Part shown: positions 44,084 through 54,239 of the stretch, in pieces
Layout: the number at the start of each line of letters is the position of its first letter
Numbering within the stretch: position 1 is the stretch's first letter
Origin: Haliea sp. E1-2-M8
GTDB taxonomy: Bacteria; Pseudomonadota; Gammaproteobacteria; Pseudomonadales; Halieaceae
NCBI RefSeq assembly: GCF_030649675.1
Contig: NZ_JAUTDR010000004.1
Span: 124,001 to 188,000, forward strand
Direction: 5' to 3'
Length of the DNA stretch: 64,000 nucleotides
Translations under genes and position numbers: made by a program
Notes under the pieces: model-generated
What the model saw: the letters and a program-made list of their open reading frames with translations, nothing else
Told to the model about the DNA's origin: nothing
The model's database searches: none

Positions 44084-44264
44084 GGCAGATAGTCTTCGCG
44101 AGAGTCAGCGGGAACCGCAAAACGAACCGCCGCCGTGCAGGGGTGCCCGGCGCCAGCGGCTGGCGATTATGGAAGGCGCGGGATTATCCGCGAAACCGGG
44201 TCCAAATACCACCGCACTGTGAACTTGTACCGGTGTCCATGCGGGGTGCCGCCGGTCCGCGCCC

Positions 44265-45104
44265 TCATGCCCGCCGGTCGGGGGGCTGCTGCGCCTGCAC
44301 CGCCAGGGTCAGGGCTCGCAGCTGCTCCTGTACTGCATCGAGCTGGTGGACGATGCGGTCGCGCTCGTCGTGGGCCTGCTGGACTTCGCGGGCGTTCTGC
44401 TCCGAGCTCATGACCTCCAGGATCGCGCCTACCATCATGTTGAGGAAGATGAACGCAGTCAGGAAGATGAAGGTCAGGTAGTAGATCCAGCTCAGCGGGT
44501 GGAGCTCCATGGTCGCGTACATGACGTCGGTCCAGTCCTCGAAGGTGGCGACCCGGAACAGGGTCAGCATGGACACTGCCACGTCGCCCCACAAATACTC
44601 GTCGACACCGGCAAAGAACATGGAGCCGATCGCGGCGTAGATGTAGAAGATGATGAACATCAGCAGGGCGATGTAGCCCATGCGCGGTATGGCCTTGAGC
44701 AACGAGTTGATCAGGAAACGCAGCTCGGGTAACACCGAAACCAGGCGCAGGACCCGGAATACCCGCAACAGCCGCCCCAGCAGTACGGCTTCGGAGTTGT
44801 CCAGCGGGATCAGGCTGCCGATCACCACGATGGTGTCAAAGATGTTCCAGCCGTCGAGGAAAAAACGCCGCTTGTCTGGACAGGCGACGAAGCGGAACAG
44901 GATCTCCAGCAGAAAGAAGACGGTGATCGCTGTGTCGAGGATGCCCAGGGTGCGTTCCACCCAGGGGCTCAACTCGTAGGTCTTGGCGCCGATGGTCAGC
45001 GCCGAGAGGATGATGATGGCGATCACCGCGCCCTGGAACAGGCGGCTGGATTCTATCCGGCGCAACACGCTGGAACCGGAAGACGATAGGGATGCGGGAG
45101 GCAT
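44265..45104 (-). CDS. One-domain voltage-gated cation channel, Ca2+-type filter
   Basis: 279 residues: six-helix NaChBac-type subunit that would form a tetramer. The voltage-sensing S4 has four arginines at three-residue steps (GRLLRVFRVLRLVSVL). S5 and S6 flank a pore loop whose filter reads TFEDWTD at T187-D193. In NavAb the same positions are TLESWSM; the calcium-selective mutant CavAb has TLDDWSD. So acids stand at the three sites that set Ca2+ choice. A C-terminal coiled coil (QNAREVQQAHDERDRIVHQL) follows, as in the family. The ion selectivity is prediction. Confidence 0.9.
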   Translation of the reverse strand: MPPASLSSSGSSVLRRIESSRLFQGAVIAIIILSALTIGAKTYELSPWVERTLGILDTAITVFFLLEILFRFVACPDKRRFFLDGWNIFDTIVVIGSLIPLDNSEAVLLGRLLRVFRVLRLVSVLPELRFLINSLLKAIPRMGYIALLMFIIFYIYAAIGSMFFAGVDEYLWGDVAVSMLTLFRVATFEDWTDVMYATMELHPLSWIYYLTFIFLTAFIFLNMMVGAILEVMSSEQNAREVQQAHDERDRIVHQLDAVQEQLRALTLAVQAQQPPDRRA

Positions 45105-45301
45105 GTGGTGAGCTGCTCGGGCAAGAGTTCGGGAGCGGGGATTCTAGAGCGCCGCTGCTATTTTTGCGAGCTATTGCCAGACCTGGGGCCGGCATCGTCC
45201 TCGACTGGCTGACGCTAACCCGCAAACGCCGTGACTGATCTCGGCTATACTGCGAAGAGGGTGTCATTTGGCGCCCGGGAATAGTCGGGAGGTGTGGTCG
45301 T

Positions 45302-46990
45302 ATGCATCAACTGAGTGGGCTGGATGCCACTTTTCTGTACGCAGAAATGAACAATTCGCCGATGCACATCGCGCCGCTGCTGATCTATGACCCCTCCACC
45401 ACCGGCACTGAGGTGGTGCGTTTCAAGGACATCCTCAATACCTTTGCCAGCCGTTTACACCGGTCCCCGGTGTTCAAGCGCAAACTGGCGATGGTCCCTC
45501 TCAACCTCGATCAGCCCTACTGGGTGGAAGACGAGAATTTCGACCTGGAATTCCACGTCCGCCATATCGCCCTGCCGAAACCCGGCGACTGGCGCCAGCT
45601 GTCGATCCTGGTGGCGCGCCTGCACGCCCGTCCGCTGGACCGTTCGCGCCCGCTCTGGGAGGCCTATATCATCGAAGGCCTGGACAATGTCGCGGGCCTG
45701 CCCGAGGGCTGTTACGCCATGTTCCTGAAGATCCATCACGCGGCGATTGACGGTGCCTCCGGGGTGGAAATCATCTCGGCCCTGCACGACCTTACCCCCA
45801 ATCCGCCGTCGCCGCGGCAGGAGGCGTCTCCGGTACAGGACCCGGGGCTCAGCAGGGTGGAAATGCTCTGGCGCGCCTACAAGGTCAATATGTGGGCACC
45901 GTTCCGGCTCGCCCGCCTGGTGACCGCGGGCATTCCGGCCTGGCGCCGGGTGCATCAGGGAGTCAAGGCGAAGAAATTCCGCACCCTGGGGGACAAGGAG
46001 CGCACGCGCTTCAATGCGGCCGTCTCGCCGCACCGGGTCCTGGGCGCTGCGGACTTCGATCTCGGCCTGATCCGGAAGATGAAAGACGCCGTGCCCGGCG
46101 CTACCGTCAACGACGTTATCCTCAGCATTGTCGGCGGCGCTCTGCGCCACTATCTGCTGGACAAGGGAGAACTGCCGGAAGGCAGTCTGGTGGCAGGCGC
46201 GCCGGTCAACGTGCGCAAAACCGAAGACGCCACTGCCGCGGGCAACCAGGTGTCGATGATGGTCATTGCCCTGGGCACGGATATCGCCGGTCCCCGCGAG
46301 CGCCTGCAGGCGGTGCACGAGGGAGCGGTCGGCTCCAAGGCCTACCACGAGGCTGTGGGCGCGCGGCTGATGACGGACATGACCCAGAGTTTGCCGGCAG
46401 AGCTGGCGGCGTTGGGGGTGCGCGCCGCCCTGGGGTCAGGGTTGATGGCCGGCATGAAACCGATTTTCAACACCATTGTGACCAATGTGCCGGGCCCGCA
46501 GGTGCCGTTGTACATGGGCGGTGCCCAAGTGCTGCGCAGCTATGGTCTGGGGCCCTGCATCGACAATATGGGCCTGTTCCACGCGGTGACCAGCTACCAC
46601 GGGCAGATTGCCGTGTCGTTCCAGGCCTGCCGGGAAATGATGCCCGATCCGGGCTTCTACGAGCAGTGCCTGTACGCCGCCTATGCCGCCCTGCAAGCGG
46701 AGGTATTGGCTGTGCCCAAGGCCAGCAAGCCGGTGCAGCGCAAGGCGCGGAAGAAAGCGGCGAGCAGCCCCGCGGCGAAAGCATCGACCAAAGCGAAAGT
46801 GGCGAGCAAGACCGGAGCGCAGTCCAAGACCAAGGCCAAGGCCAGGAAAAAAGCTGCGACGCCGACCAGGGCCGGGAGAGTGAAGCCAGGAAAGCCGGTC
46901 AAAGCCAAAACCGCAGCGGCCCGCAAAGCGGCCGTCAAGCCGAAGCTGGCCGCGCCTAAGCTGGCCGCACGCGCCAAGGCCCGGCGATAG
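45302..46990 (+). CDS. WS/DGAT acyltransferase with histone H1-like C-terminal tail
   Basis: 562 residues. The catalytic motif H145-H146-AAI-D150-G151 (KIHHAAIDGASG) and the opening MHQLSGLDATFLYAE mark the wax ester synthase/diacylglycerol acyltransferase family. NxVPGP and later NMGLFHAVTSYHGQ strands close the fold near residue 470. Then about 90 residues of Lys, Ala, Ser, Thr and Pro repeats (KARKKAASSPAAKAS) continue to the stop, like histone H1 or AlgP tails. The enzyme makes wax esters or triacylglycerol for storage. The tail could bind DNA, polyphosphate or the lipid-body surface. Start has GGGAGG. Confidence 0.93.
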   Translation: MHQLSGLDATFLYAEMNNSPMHIAPLLIYDPSTTGTEVVRFKDILNTFASRLHRSPVFKRKLAMVPLNLDQPYWVEDENFDLEFHVRHIALPKPGDWRQLSILVARLHARPLDRSRPLWEAYIIEGLDNVAGLPEGCYAMFLKIHHAAIDGASGVEIISALHDLTPNPPSPRQEASPVQDPGLSRVEMLWRAYKVNMWAPFRLARLVTAGIPAWRRVHQGVKAKKFRTLGDKERTRFNAAVSPHRVLGAADFDLGLIRKMKDAVPGATVNDVILSIVGGALRHYLLDKGELPEGSLVAGAPVNVRKTEDATAAGNQVSMMVIALGTDIAGPRERLQAVHEGAVGSKAYHEAVGARLMTDMTQSLPAELAALGVRAALGSGLMAGMKPIFNTIVTNVPGPQVPLYMGGAQVLRSYGLGPCIDNMGLFHAVTSYHGQIAVSFQACREMMPDPGFYEQCLYAAYAALQAEVLAVPKASKPVQRKARKKAASSPAAKASTKAKVASKTGAQSKTKAKARKKAATPTRAGRVKPGKPVKAKTAAARKAAVKPKLAAPKLAARAKARR

Positions 46991-47023
46991 CTAGTACCCT
47001 GCCACCTGGAGGCAGGGTACTAG
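46991..47023. terminator. Strong bidirectional hairpin between convergent genes
   Basis: CTAGTACCCTGCC and GGCAGGGTACTAG form a perfect 13-bp stem with a 7-base loop (ACCTGGA). It begins directly after the WS/DGAT stop and contains the stop codon of the small minus-strand gene. No T-tract. Confidence 0.75.
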
Positions 47024-47187
47024 GTGCGGCGGGTCCCGGCGTGCCCGGCCGGAACTTTGCCGTCGCGCTCGATGCGCCAGGGCGTGCCCTCACAAACCGC
47101 ATAGTTTTTGCAGTCCGGGGTGCAGCCCCGGCAGGGTAGTCGGGGATATCGGGATGCTGTTTTCGGTAGCGAGTTGTTCTCTGCCAT
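47020..47187 (-). CDS. Small four-cysteine protein
   Basis: 55 residues from the ATG at 47187. Four Cys in CRGCTPDCKNYAVCEG are spaced C-x2-C-x3-C-x5-C, then GTPWRIERDGK. That could hold a metal or 4Fe-4S cluster, as in small conserved gammaproteobacterial proteins. No family name known to me. Its stop codon is inside the terminator stem at 47011-47023. A reading up to 47295 is open but gives no better start. Confidence 0.55.
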   Translation of the reverse strand: MAENNSLPKTASRYPRLPCRGCTPDCKNYAVCEGTPWRIERDGKVPAGHAGTRRT

Positions 47188-47320
47188 GACCCTGTGTCCT
47201 GCTGCTGCGGCTGAATAGAGTATACGATATTTGCCGTGGCCCCGATCAGTTATCAGCTGGACAGGTCGCCTGCAGGAGGCCAGTATCGAATCCAATCACC
47301 ACCCGAAGCGAGGAAGCACC

Positions 47321-48130
47321 ATGGCTCCAGCACCATCCCCCCCTTGGGTAACCGCCGAAATGTCCGGATCGGTACTCTGGCTCACGCTGAACCGGCCCGG
47401 GCAGCGTAATCCGCTCTCCAGCCAGATGATCGACCTGCTCCAGGAGTCGCTGGCCGCCGCGGAAGCGGATACAGATGTGCGCTGTATTGTTATCGCCGGC
47501 TCCGGCCCGGCTTTTTCCGCTGGTCACGACCTGCGTGAAATGGCACCTCAGGCTGGCGAGACGGACGTTGCCTGCAAGGCGCGGATGCGCGGGATTCTGG
47601 AGGCCTGCTCTCGCCTCATGCTGGGGATAACCCAATCTCCCAAGGCGGTGGTCGCCTGTGTCCAGGGTATTGCAACCGCGGCAGGCTGTCAGTTGGTAGC
47701 AGCCTGCGATCTCGCCATCGCCAGTGAAGAGGCACGTTTTTGTCTCCCCGGGGTCAACATCGGGGCTTTCTGCACCACGCCGCTGGTTGCGGTGGGCCGC
47801 AACATCCACCGCAAACACGCCATGGAGCTGGCCCTGACCGGCGACCTGTTTGACGCCGGGGATGCAGTGCGCATGGGGCTGGTCAATCGTGCGGTGGCGG
47901 CTGACAGGCTGCACTCCGTCACCGAACAGCTGGCGCAGAAAATCGCGAGCAAGTCCACCGAGGGCATTGCCCGGGGTAAGTCGGCGTTCTATGAGCAACT
48001 CAACCAACCTCTCGCAGAAGCCTATGGCACCACCTGTGAACCGATGATTGAGACCATGACCACCGCGGATGCCCGCGAGGGTACCCAGGCGTTTTTCGGC
48101 AAGCGCCAGCCTGTGTGGCCGCAAGGATAG
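47321..48130 (+). CDS. Enoyl-CoA hydratase/isomerase family protein
   Basis: 269 residues from an ATG with GAGGAA. Crotonase fold: [15 protein letters not shown], the first oxyanion part [36 protein letters not shown] with the second, and [20 protein letters not shown]. The usual catalytic Glu of the second site (GA..AGAG.ElalacD) is replaced here ([12 protein letters not shown]), so substrate or reaction may differ from standard hydratases. Single gene. Confidence 0.88.
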   Translation: MAPAPSPPWVTAEMSGSVLWLTLNRPGQRNPLSSQMIDLLQESLAAAEADTDVRCIVIAGSGPAFSAGHDLREMAPQAGETDVACKARMRGILEACSRLMLGITQSPKAVVACVQGIATAAGCQLVAACDLAIASEEARFCLPGVNIGAFCTTPLVAVGRNIHRKHAMELALTGDLFDAGDAVRMGLVNRAVAADRLHSVTEQLAQKIASKSTEGIARGKSAFYEQLNQPLAEAYGTTCEPMIETMTTADAREGTQAFFGKRQPVWPQG

Positions 48131-48160
48131 CGCCCGCTGCGGTGAACACCCGCACCAGGG

Positions 48161-49138
48161 TCAGGTCTGGCGCTGGATCAGGTGGCAGGCCGCAAGTTGG
48201 CCCGCGCCGCTATCAATCAGCTCGGGTTCCTGTTCCGCACAGCGGGGCTCCGCGACCGGGCAGCGGGGGTGGAAGCTGCAGCCGGAGGGCGGGTTGATGG
48301 GAGAGGGTACATCCCCGCGCAGAACCTGGCGCTGCACGCTGCGGTGCGGGTCCGGCACGGGAATGGCGGCTATCAGGCTCTTGGTGTAGGGGTGGCGCGC
48401 CTGATGGTAGATAGTCTCGCTGGCCGCTGTCTCCACAATCTTCCCCAGGTACATGATCGCAACCCGGTCGGAGACGTGCTTCACCACCGCCAGGTCGTGG
48501 GCGATAAACAGATAGGACAGATTGAACTCCCGCTGCAGGTCCACCAGCAGGTTGAGAATCTGGCTCTGGATGGAGACGTCCAGCGCCGATACCGGTTCAT
48601 CGCAGATCACCAGCTTGGGATTCAGCGCAATGGCCCGGGCAATCCCGATCCGCTGGCGCTGACCGCCGGAGAACTCGAAGGGATAGCGGCTTGCCGAGCG
48701 CGCCGGCAGGCCGACGGTATTCAACAGCTCCGCCACCCGCTTCTGGCGCCAGAGCCGGTCGCCGATCTTCTGCACGAGGAAGGGTTCTTCCAGGATATCC
48801 CCCACCGTGTGGCGTGAATTCAGGGACTCCATCGGGTCCTGGAAGATCATCTGGATGTCCTGGCGCAGGGGGCGCAAGGTGCGGGCCGGCATGCTGGTGA
48901 TGTCCTGCCCGTCAAAGCGGATGCTGCCGCCCGTAGGCTGGTACAGGCGGGCCACACAGCGCCCCAGGGTGGACTTGCCGCAGCCTGACTCGCCGACCAG
49001 GCCCAGGGTTTCCCCCGGCCCGATGCTGAAAGAGACCCCATCGACCGCCCGGTTGAAGGCCCTGGCGCGCAGCAGCAGGCCCTCCCGGACCGGGAAGTGC
49101 ATGGCGAGGTTGTTGACCTCCAGCAGGGGTGCGCTCAC
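48161..49138 (-). CDS. Peptide ABC transporter ATP-binding protein (DppF/OppF-like)
   Basis: 325 residues from GTG at 49138, whose GTGA overlaps the upstream stop; a TTG at 49150 is the alternative. Walker [16 protein letters not shown] signature [15 protein letters not shown], Walker [14 protein letters not shown], and the oligopeptide C-terminal motif [14 protein letters not shown] with the usual Cys residues. Last gene of a five-gene importer operon: it drives uptake together with the D subunit. Confidence 0.93.
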   Translation of the reverse strand: MSAPLLEVNNLAMHFPVREGLLLRARAFNRAVDGVSFSIGPGETLGLVGESGCGKSTLGRCVARLYQPTGGSIRFDGQDITSMPARTLRPLRQDIQMIFQDPMESLNSRHTVGDILEEPFLVQKIGDRLWRQKRVAELLNTVGLPARSASRYPFEFSGGQRQRIGIARAIALNPKLVICDEPVSALDVSIQSQILNLLVDLQREFNLSYLFIAHDLAVVKHVSDRVAIMYLGKIVETAASETIYHQARHPYTKSLIAAIPVPDPHRSVQRQVLRGDVPSPINPPSGCSFHPRCPVAEPRCAEQEPELIDSGAGQLAACHLIQRQT

Positions 49139-50106
49139 AGGTCCCGCCAACGAATGCAGCTGACGCTATGGCCGTCCGCGACCTGTTCCAGCACCGGCAC
49201 CAGCTCCCGGCAGCGGTCCATGGCGTACTCGCAGCGATTCTCGAAGCGACAGCCCAGGGGGAGGTCACGTAACCCGGGCACCATGCCCTCGATAACGCCG
49301 AGACGTGATTTCGGTTCCGTATCCAGCCGCGGGATCGATTGCAGCAGACCGCGGCTATAGGGGTGTGCCGGGCGGTCGAAGATATCAAATACCGTGCCGC
49401 GTTCGGCGACCTTGCCCGCGTACATCACCACCACCTGGTCGCAGGTCTCCGCGATCACGCCGAGGTCGTGGGTAATCATGATTACCGCCATCCCCATCTC
49501 CGCCTGCAGGTCCTTGATCAGCTCCAGGATCTGGGCCTGGATAGTAACGTCCAGCGCGGTGGTGGGCTCATCGGCAATCAGCAGGCTCGGCCGACAGGCC
49601 AGGGCCATGGCGATCACCACCCGCTGGCGCATGCCCCCCGACAGTTGGTGCGGGTACTCACCGAGGCGCACCTCCGGCGAGGGAATCCCCACCCGGTCCA
49701 GCAGATCCGCCGCCGCCCGCAGGGCATTGGCGGGTTCGCAGATCTTGTGCAGCAGCATGCCCTCGGTGAGCTGGCGGCCGATGGTGTGCACCGGGTTGAG
49801 GGCAGTCATCGGTTCCTGGAATACCATGCCGATGCGGCAGCCGCGAATTTTCTCCATCTCTGGGATGGGCAACTGCGCCAGATCCCGGTCCTGGAAACGA
49901 ATTTCGCCTGAGGCAATGCGGCCCATCGGCTGTGGCAGCAGGCGCATGATGGACAGCGCGGTGACGCTTTTGCCACAGCCCGATTCGCCGACAATACCCA
50001 CCGTGGCGCCGGGTTCGACGCTGAAGCTGACGCCGTCGACCGCACGCACCAGGCCCTCGTCGGTGGCGAACTCGGTGACCAGGTTGTCGACTTCCAGCAA
50101 TGCCAT
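49135..50106 (-). CDS. Peptide ABC transporter ATP-binding protein (DppD/OppD-like)
   Basis: 323 residues. Walker [15 protein letters not shown], signature [15 protein letters not shown], Walker [14 protein letters not shown], and the late [18 protein letters not shown] with the Cys motif. In E. coli the Yej system has one fused ATPase, YejF; here its two halves are separate genes. It lies 7 bases after the solute-binding protein gene and overlaps the next ATPase gene. Confidence 0.93.
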   Translation of the reverse strand: MALLEVDNLVTEFATDEGLVRAVDGVSFSVEPGATVGIVGESGCGKSVTALSIMRLLPQPMGRIASGEIRFQDRDLAQLPIPEMEKIRGCRIGMVFQEPMTALNPVHTIGRQLTEGMLLHKICEPANALRAAADLLDRVGIPSPEVRLGEYPHQLSGGMRQRVVIAMALACRPSLLIADEPTTALDVTIQAQILELIKDLQAEMGMAVIMITHDLGVIAETCDQVVVMYAGKVAERGTVFDIFDRPAHPYSRGLLQSIPRLDTEPKSRLGVIEGMVPGLRDLPLGCRFENRCEYAMDRCRELVPVLEQVADGHSVSCIRWRDL

Positions 50107-50113
50107 CGGCGCG

Positions 50114-52081
50114 CTACTCAGCCCACTGGTCGTAGACTTTGATCACCGGTTCGAAGGTTTTGCCGGTGCGCTGGGCGGCCTGGGTCTCTTCCTTGATCTC
50201 GGTGTCAATCCAGTGGACGAACAGTTCGCCGGGGGACGCCGCATGCTTGTAGGAGAAGTCCTCGGGATAGCGCACCCAGCGCCAGTGCGCGACCCGGAAG
50301 AAGCCCTGATAGAAACCCGGCACAAAAGAGGCGTGTTCGTGGTGCAGCTCAATCATCTGGTGCGACAGCGCAATCATCTCGTTCCTGTCGGTAGATGCCC
50401 GGTAGCGCTCGATCAGCTGGTCCATCTCCAGCAGGGCGAAGGCTTCCAGGTTGTTGCTCTGGGTCCTGGGCTGCCGCTCGGGGTTGACACTGCCATCCTC
50501 CAGAAAAGCGCGGTCCCAGGCGTTGTCGGAGTGGTAGTGCTCCCAAAAGCGTGGGTATTCCTCAAGAAAACGGCCGAAAGCGGTGAAGGATATGTCGTGC
50601 TGCTTTTCCTGCACTTTCTTCCAGCCGACAGTGCCGTCGAGGATCTCCAGGCGCAGGTCCAGCCCTGCCTTGGCGGCCTCCTGGCGCAGAATGGTCAGCA
50701 CGTCGCGCATGGTCTCGTAGCCGGTGGACAGGGTGAAGGACAGCTTCTGCCCGGCCTCGTTGACCAGGATGCCGTCGGCACCGCGGCGGCTGAAGCCGGC
50801 CCTGGCGAAGTGCTCCTGCGCCCTGGCAATATCGAACTCACGGGCCTTGAGGGTCGGGTGGGAATATTCCCCGAAGCCGTCGTTGCCGGTATTCAACCGT
50901 TCATTGTCGCCGCGAAAGAATTTCTCTATCACCATGTCCCAGTTGGTGGCGTGGGCGATACCGACGCGGATATCCCGGTTGTCCAGCAACGGCCGCCCGG
51001 TATTGATCCAGAGGCCGAAAGGCGGGCGCGGTCGCTGGTTGTAGAAGGTGACCTTGTGGATATAGCCCGCCTGCACATCGGGGTCGGAATCCGGCAGTTT
51101 CTCGTACCAGTACTCGGCCAGATTCAGGCCGAACTGGTCTATGTCGCCGCGCTTGAAGGCCTCGAACATCTTCGGCGTATCGCGGATGACGCTGAGCTGG
51201 ATGCGATCCGGGTTGAAGCGGTAGCGCCAGTGCTTCTTGTCCCGGGCCCACCAGTTCTCGTGCCGGGTCAGGGCGATGGAGCGGCCCTTGCGGATGTCCT
51301 GGTCGCGGACAATATACGCTCCTGACGTGGGTTCAAAGGCCCACTGGTAGCGCTCGCTGAAATCGTCGCCCATCTCACGGTAGAAGTGGCGGGGGATGGG
51401 GCGCAGCAACAGGGCGCGCTCGTCCATATCGGGCTTCCACTCCGCCATGCTTATCGAGATGATGTGGTCGTCGTAGCGGGTGATGTTGGTATAGGTGGTG
51501 CTGTAAAAATTGTTGTACCAGGGCGCCATGATATAGGGCGAGCGGTAGAACCAGAACATGAACAGGAAATCGTCGGCGGTGATCGGCTCGCCATCGGACC
51601 AGGTCGCAGCCGGATCCAGCTTCGCGTATACGGTTTGATTGTCCCAGTCCACTGCCCAGGCTTCGGCCAGGCCCGGGAACAGCTCCAGCGTGTCCGGGTG
51701 CAGGTGGGCCAGGCCCATGCCGACATCATCCTGCAGGAAGGGGCGGAAGCTGCCGTTGGAATCGGGGCCGACCGTGCGCAGTGTCCGCGGGAAGTCCTGC
51801 AGGGCCCCGTACTGGGTGCCACCCTTTTTTGCCTTCGGCGAGCCGACTTCCGGCAGGTGCTCGTTGCTGGTCCAGGCCAGGTCGGGCGGCAGGTCCGCGG
51901 GGGTCTTGAACCCGAAAAAGTCCGGGTTGGCGGCGTAGAACGCTTCGACCTCGGCATTGACTCCGGCTGCCGCTGCCGCATCGTCCGCCGCGTCTGCGGC
52001 CCGTTCATTATCTGAGTTGCCGCACCCTCCCAGGAGGAGCACAAGGCAGGTCAGTAACAGTGTGGACAATGTCTTTTTCAT
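50114..52081 (-). CDS. Peptide ABC transporter solute-binding lipoprotein (YejA-like)
   Basis: 655 residues. Signal peptide with lipobox ([15 protein letters not shown]), then a family 5 binding fold: [66 protein letters not shown], and late HSDNAWD. Size and motifs are closest to YejA-type proteins, which bind peptides including microcin C. It lies between permease and ATPase genes, not at the head of the operon as in E. coli. Confidence 0.9.
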   Translation of the reverse strand: MKKTLSTLLLTCLVLLLGGCGNSDNERAADAADDAAAAAGVNAEVEAFYAANPDFFGFKTPADLPPDLAWTSNEHLPEVGSPKAKKGGTQYGALQDFPRTLRTVGPDSNGSFRPFLQDDVGMGLAHLHPDTLELFPGLAEAWAVDWDNQTVYAKLDPAATWSDGEPITADDFLFMFWFYRSPYIMAPWYNNFYSTTYTNITRYDDHIISISMAEWKPDMDERALLLRPIPRHFYREMGDDFSERYQWAFEPTSGAYIVRDQDIRKGRSIALTRHENWWARDKKHWRYRFNPDRIQLSVIRDTPKMFEAFKRGDIDQFGLNLAEYWYEKLPDSDPDVQAGYIHKVTFYNQRPRPPFGLWINTGRPLLDNRDIRVGIAHATNWDMVIEKFFRGDNERLNTGNDGFGEYSHPTLKAREFDIARAQEHFARAGFSRRGADGILVNEAGQKLSFTLSTGYETMRDVLTILRQEAAKAGLDLRLEILDGTVGWKKVQEKQHDISFTAFGRFLEEYPRFWEHYHSDNAWDRAFLEDGSVNPERQPRTQSNNLEAFALLEMDQLIERYRASTDRNEMIALSHQMIELHHEHASFVPGFYQGFFRVAHWRWVRYPEDFSYKHAASPGELFVHWIDTEIKEETQAAQRTGKTFEPVIKVYDQWAE

Positions 52082-52106
52082 TGCAGTGACCTCGGTTAAC
52101 GGATCG

Positions 52107-53174
52107 CTAACGGTAAACGGAAAAGGTTTTGGGATCGAATGATTCGCGGATGGCCTCGCCGATGAAGGTCACCAAAGTGAGCAGCGCGACCAGGGTGCCA
52201 AAGGCGGCAATCACGATCCAGGGAGCGGTGCGCAGGTTGGCGGTGCCCTGTTTCAACAACTCGCCCAGGCTGGGTGTGGGTGGCGGCAGGCCAAAACCGA
52301 GGAAGTCCAGCGCGGTGATGGCGGAAATCGCAGCGACGATGGTGAACGGCATGAAGGTCACCAGGGTCGAGAGCACATTGGGCATGATGTGGCGAAAGAT
52401 GATCCGCGAGTTGGAGGCGCCGATAACCCGCGCCGACGCGATGTAGTCACGGGACTTCTCCTTATAGGTCTCCGTGCGCATGTAGTAGGTCATGCCGGTC
52501 CAGGAGAACAGCACCATGACCAGCAACAGGATGCCGATCCGGGTGGTCACGGCCACGCTGGAGGGGATCACCGAGAAGATGATGATCACCATGTAGAGAA
52601 AAGGCACATTCGACCAGATTTCGATAATCCGCTGGAATACGAGGTCGAAAATGCCGCCGAAATAGCCCATGGCGCAGCCGATGCTGATGCCAATGCCATA
52701 GACGCAGGCGGTAAAGATCAGGGCAAAGACCAGGGCGATGCGGGTGCCGTAGAACAGGCGAGCGAGAATGTCGCGGCTGGTGGTGTCGGTGCCCAGGTAG
52801 TGCTGCTCTGCCGCGGTGGGTGGCAGGGGCCGGAAGACCCCACCCGGGGCGTGGTTTTCGTACGCGTCGTAGGGCACCAGCGGCAGCAGTACCCAGTTGC
52901 CCTCCTCCTGCTGCTGGAAGTGGGTTTTCAGCTCCCGGTAGTTGGTCTCGTAGGCATAATCGAGGCCGAAATCGGTGCCGGGGCGGAAATCGCTGTAGGT
53001 CGGGAAATAGAGCTGGCCCTCGTAGCTCACCACCAGCGCCCGGCTGTTGATCAGCAGTTCGCCGAAGGCCAGCAGTACACCCAGCCCGGCGAGCAGCAGG
53101 AAGCTGTAGTAGCCGCGCCTGATCTTGCGGAAGCGCTGCAGCTTCTTGCGGGTCTGGGGGTTCAGGCCGGGCAC
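52107..53174 (-). CDS. yejE: Peptide ABC transporter permease (YejE-like)
   Basis: 355 residues, GTG start 3 bases after the yejB stop. N-terminal membrane helix, then a large periplasmic part (LYFPTYSDFRPGTDFGLDYAY) typical of YejE, then five helices with DTTSRDILARLFYGTRIAL and the ATPase-contact motif IGASNSRIIFRHIMPNVLS. With YejB it forms the channel. Confidence 0.92.
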   Translation of the reverse strand: MPGLNPQTRKKLQRFRKIRRGYYSFLLLAGLGVLLAFGELLINSRALVVSYEGQLYFPTYSDFRPGTDFGLDYAYETNYRELKTHFQQQEEGNWVLLPLVPYDAYENHAPGGVFRPLPPTAAEQHYLGTDTTSRDILARLFYGTRIALVFALIFTACVYGIGISIGCAMGYFGGIFDLVFQRIIEIWSNVPFLYMVIIIFSVIPSSVAVTTRIGILLLVMVLFSWTGMTYYMRTETYKEKSRDYIASARVIGASNSRIIFRHIMPNVLSTLVTFMPFTIVAAISAITALDFLGFGLPPPTPSLGELLKQGTANLRTAPWIVIAAFGTLVALLTLVTFIGEAIRESFDPKTFSVYR

Positions 53175-53177
53175 GGG

Positions 53178-54200
53178 CTACTGGAACCTGATCCGGGGGT
53201 CGACCAGGGCGACCAGAATGTCCGACAGGATGTTGCCGATCAGCAGCAGCAGGCTGGCGAGCAGGACCACGCCCATGACCACCGGATAGTCGCGGTCGAG
53301 AATCGCGGTGAGACCCAGCAGGCCGAAGCCGTCGATGTCGAAAATGGTTTCGATGAGAAATGAGCCCGAGACCAGCAGGGTGATATTCTGGCCGAAGGTG
53401 GTGGCAATCGGGATCAGGGAGTTCCGCACCGCGTGGCGGGTGACCGACTGGCGGAATGACACACCCTTGGCGACCGCGGTGCGGATGTAGTCGGCAGCGA
53501 GGTTGTCCATCAGGTGGTTCTTCAGCAGCAGGGTGACCAGGGCGAAGCTGCCCACCAGGTAGCAGGTCAGCGGCAGCACCGAGTGGCTCAGCAGGTCCAG
53601 CGCCTGTTCCCCGGGTCCCAGATCCTGAAAGTTGTAGCTGACAAAGCCGCCCATGGGAAACCACTCGAGACGCACGGCAAAAAACAGGATCAGCAGGGAA
53701 CCCAGGGCGTAGCCGGGAATGGCGTAGCCGATGAAAATCAGGATGGAACTGATGTTGTCGACCAAAGTGCGGTGGCGTATGGCCTTGAGAATCCCCAGCG
53801 GAATACAGACCGCATAGGTGATCACCAGGGTCACCAGTCCATAATACAGGGACACCGGAAAGCGCTGCTGTATCACATCCCACACCGGCTCGTTGTAGCG
53901 GTAAGAGGAGCCCAGGTCGCCGCGGACCACCTTGGCCAGCCAGTGGAAATAGCTCTGCAGCACCGGCTTGTCGAAGCCATAGTATTCGCGCAGCCGGTCC
54001 AGCTGGGCCTCGGAAATGGCCATGCCCTGTCCCGCCATCTGCGATCCGCCACCGCCGGACATGCTCATTTGCTGGGTTTCCATGATCGCCCGCTCCAGCG
54101 GCCCACCGGGTACCAGGCGGGTGATGGCGAAAACGATGATGGTGACACCGATCAGTGTAGGGGGGACGAGCAGAAGGCGTCGGAGGAAATAATCGCGCAT
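53178..54200 (-). CDS. yejB: Peptide ABC transporter permease (YejB-like)
   Basis: 340 residues, first gene of the operon with AAGG before its ATG. Six helices; the first is followed by TRLVPGGPLERAIMETQQ and a YYGFDKPVLQSYFHWLAKV segment as in YejB. The coupling motif AVAKGVSFRQSVTRHAVRNSL contacts the ATPase. Confidence 0.92.
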   Translation of the reverse strand: MRDYFLRRLLLVPPTLIGVTIIVFAITRLVPGGPLERAIMETQQMSMSGGGGSQMAGQGMAISEAQLDRLREYYGFDKPVLQSYFHWLAKVVRGDLGSSYRYNEPVWDVIQQRFPVSLYYGLVTLVITYAVCIPLGILKAIRHRTLVDNISSILIFIGYAIPGYALGSLLILFFAVRLEWFPMGGFVSYNFQDLGPGEQALDLLSHSVLPLTCYLVGSFALVTLLLKNHLMDNLAADYIRTAVAKGVSFRQSVTRHAVRNSLIPIATTFGQNITLLVSGSFLIETIFDIDGFGLLGLTAILDRDYPVVMGVVLLASLLLLIGNILSDILVALVDPRIRFQ

Positions 54201-54239
54201 GTGTGCCTTCAGGGCCCCTGTGGTCGCGTCAGCTGCGGT

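Noticed and set aside
46718-46990. Separate histone H1-like gene
   Set aside because: It is in frame with the acyltransferase with no stop or ribosome site between them.
49394-51325. 643-residue plus-strand open frame
   Set aside because: It lies opposite two clear ABC transporter genes; composition is low-complexity and it has no family motif. A GC-rich antisense shadow.
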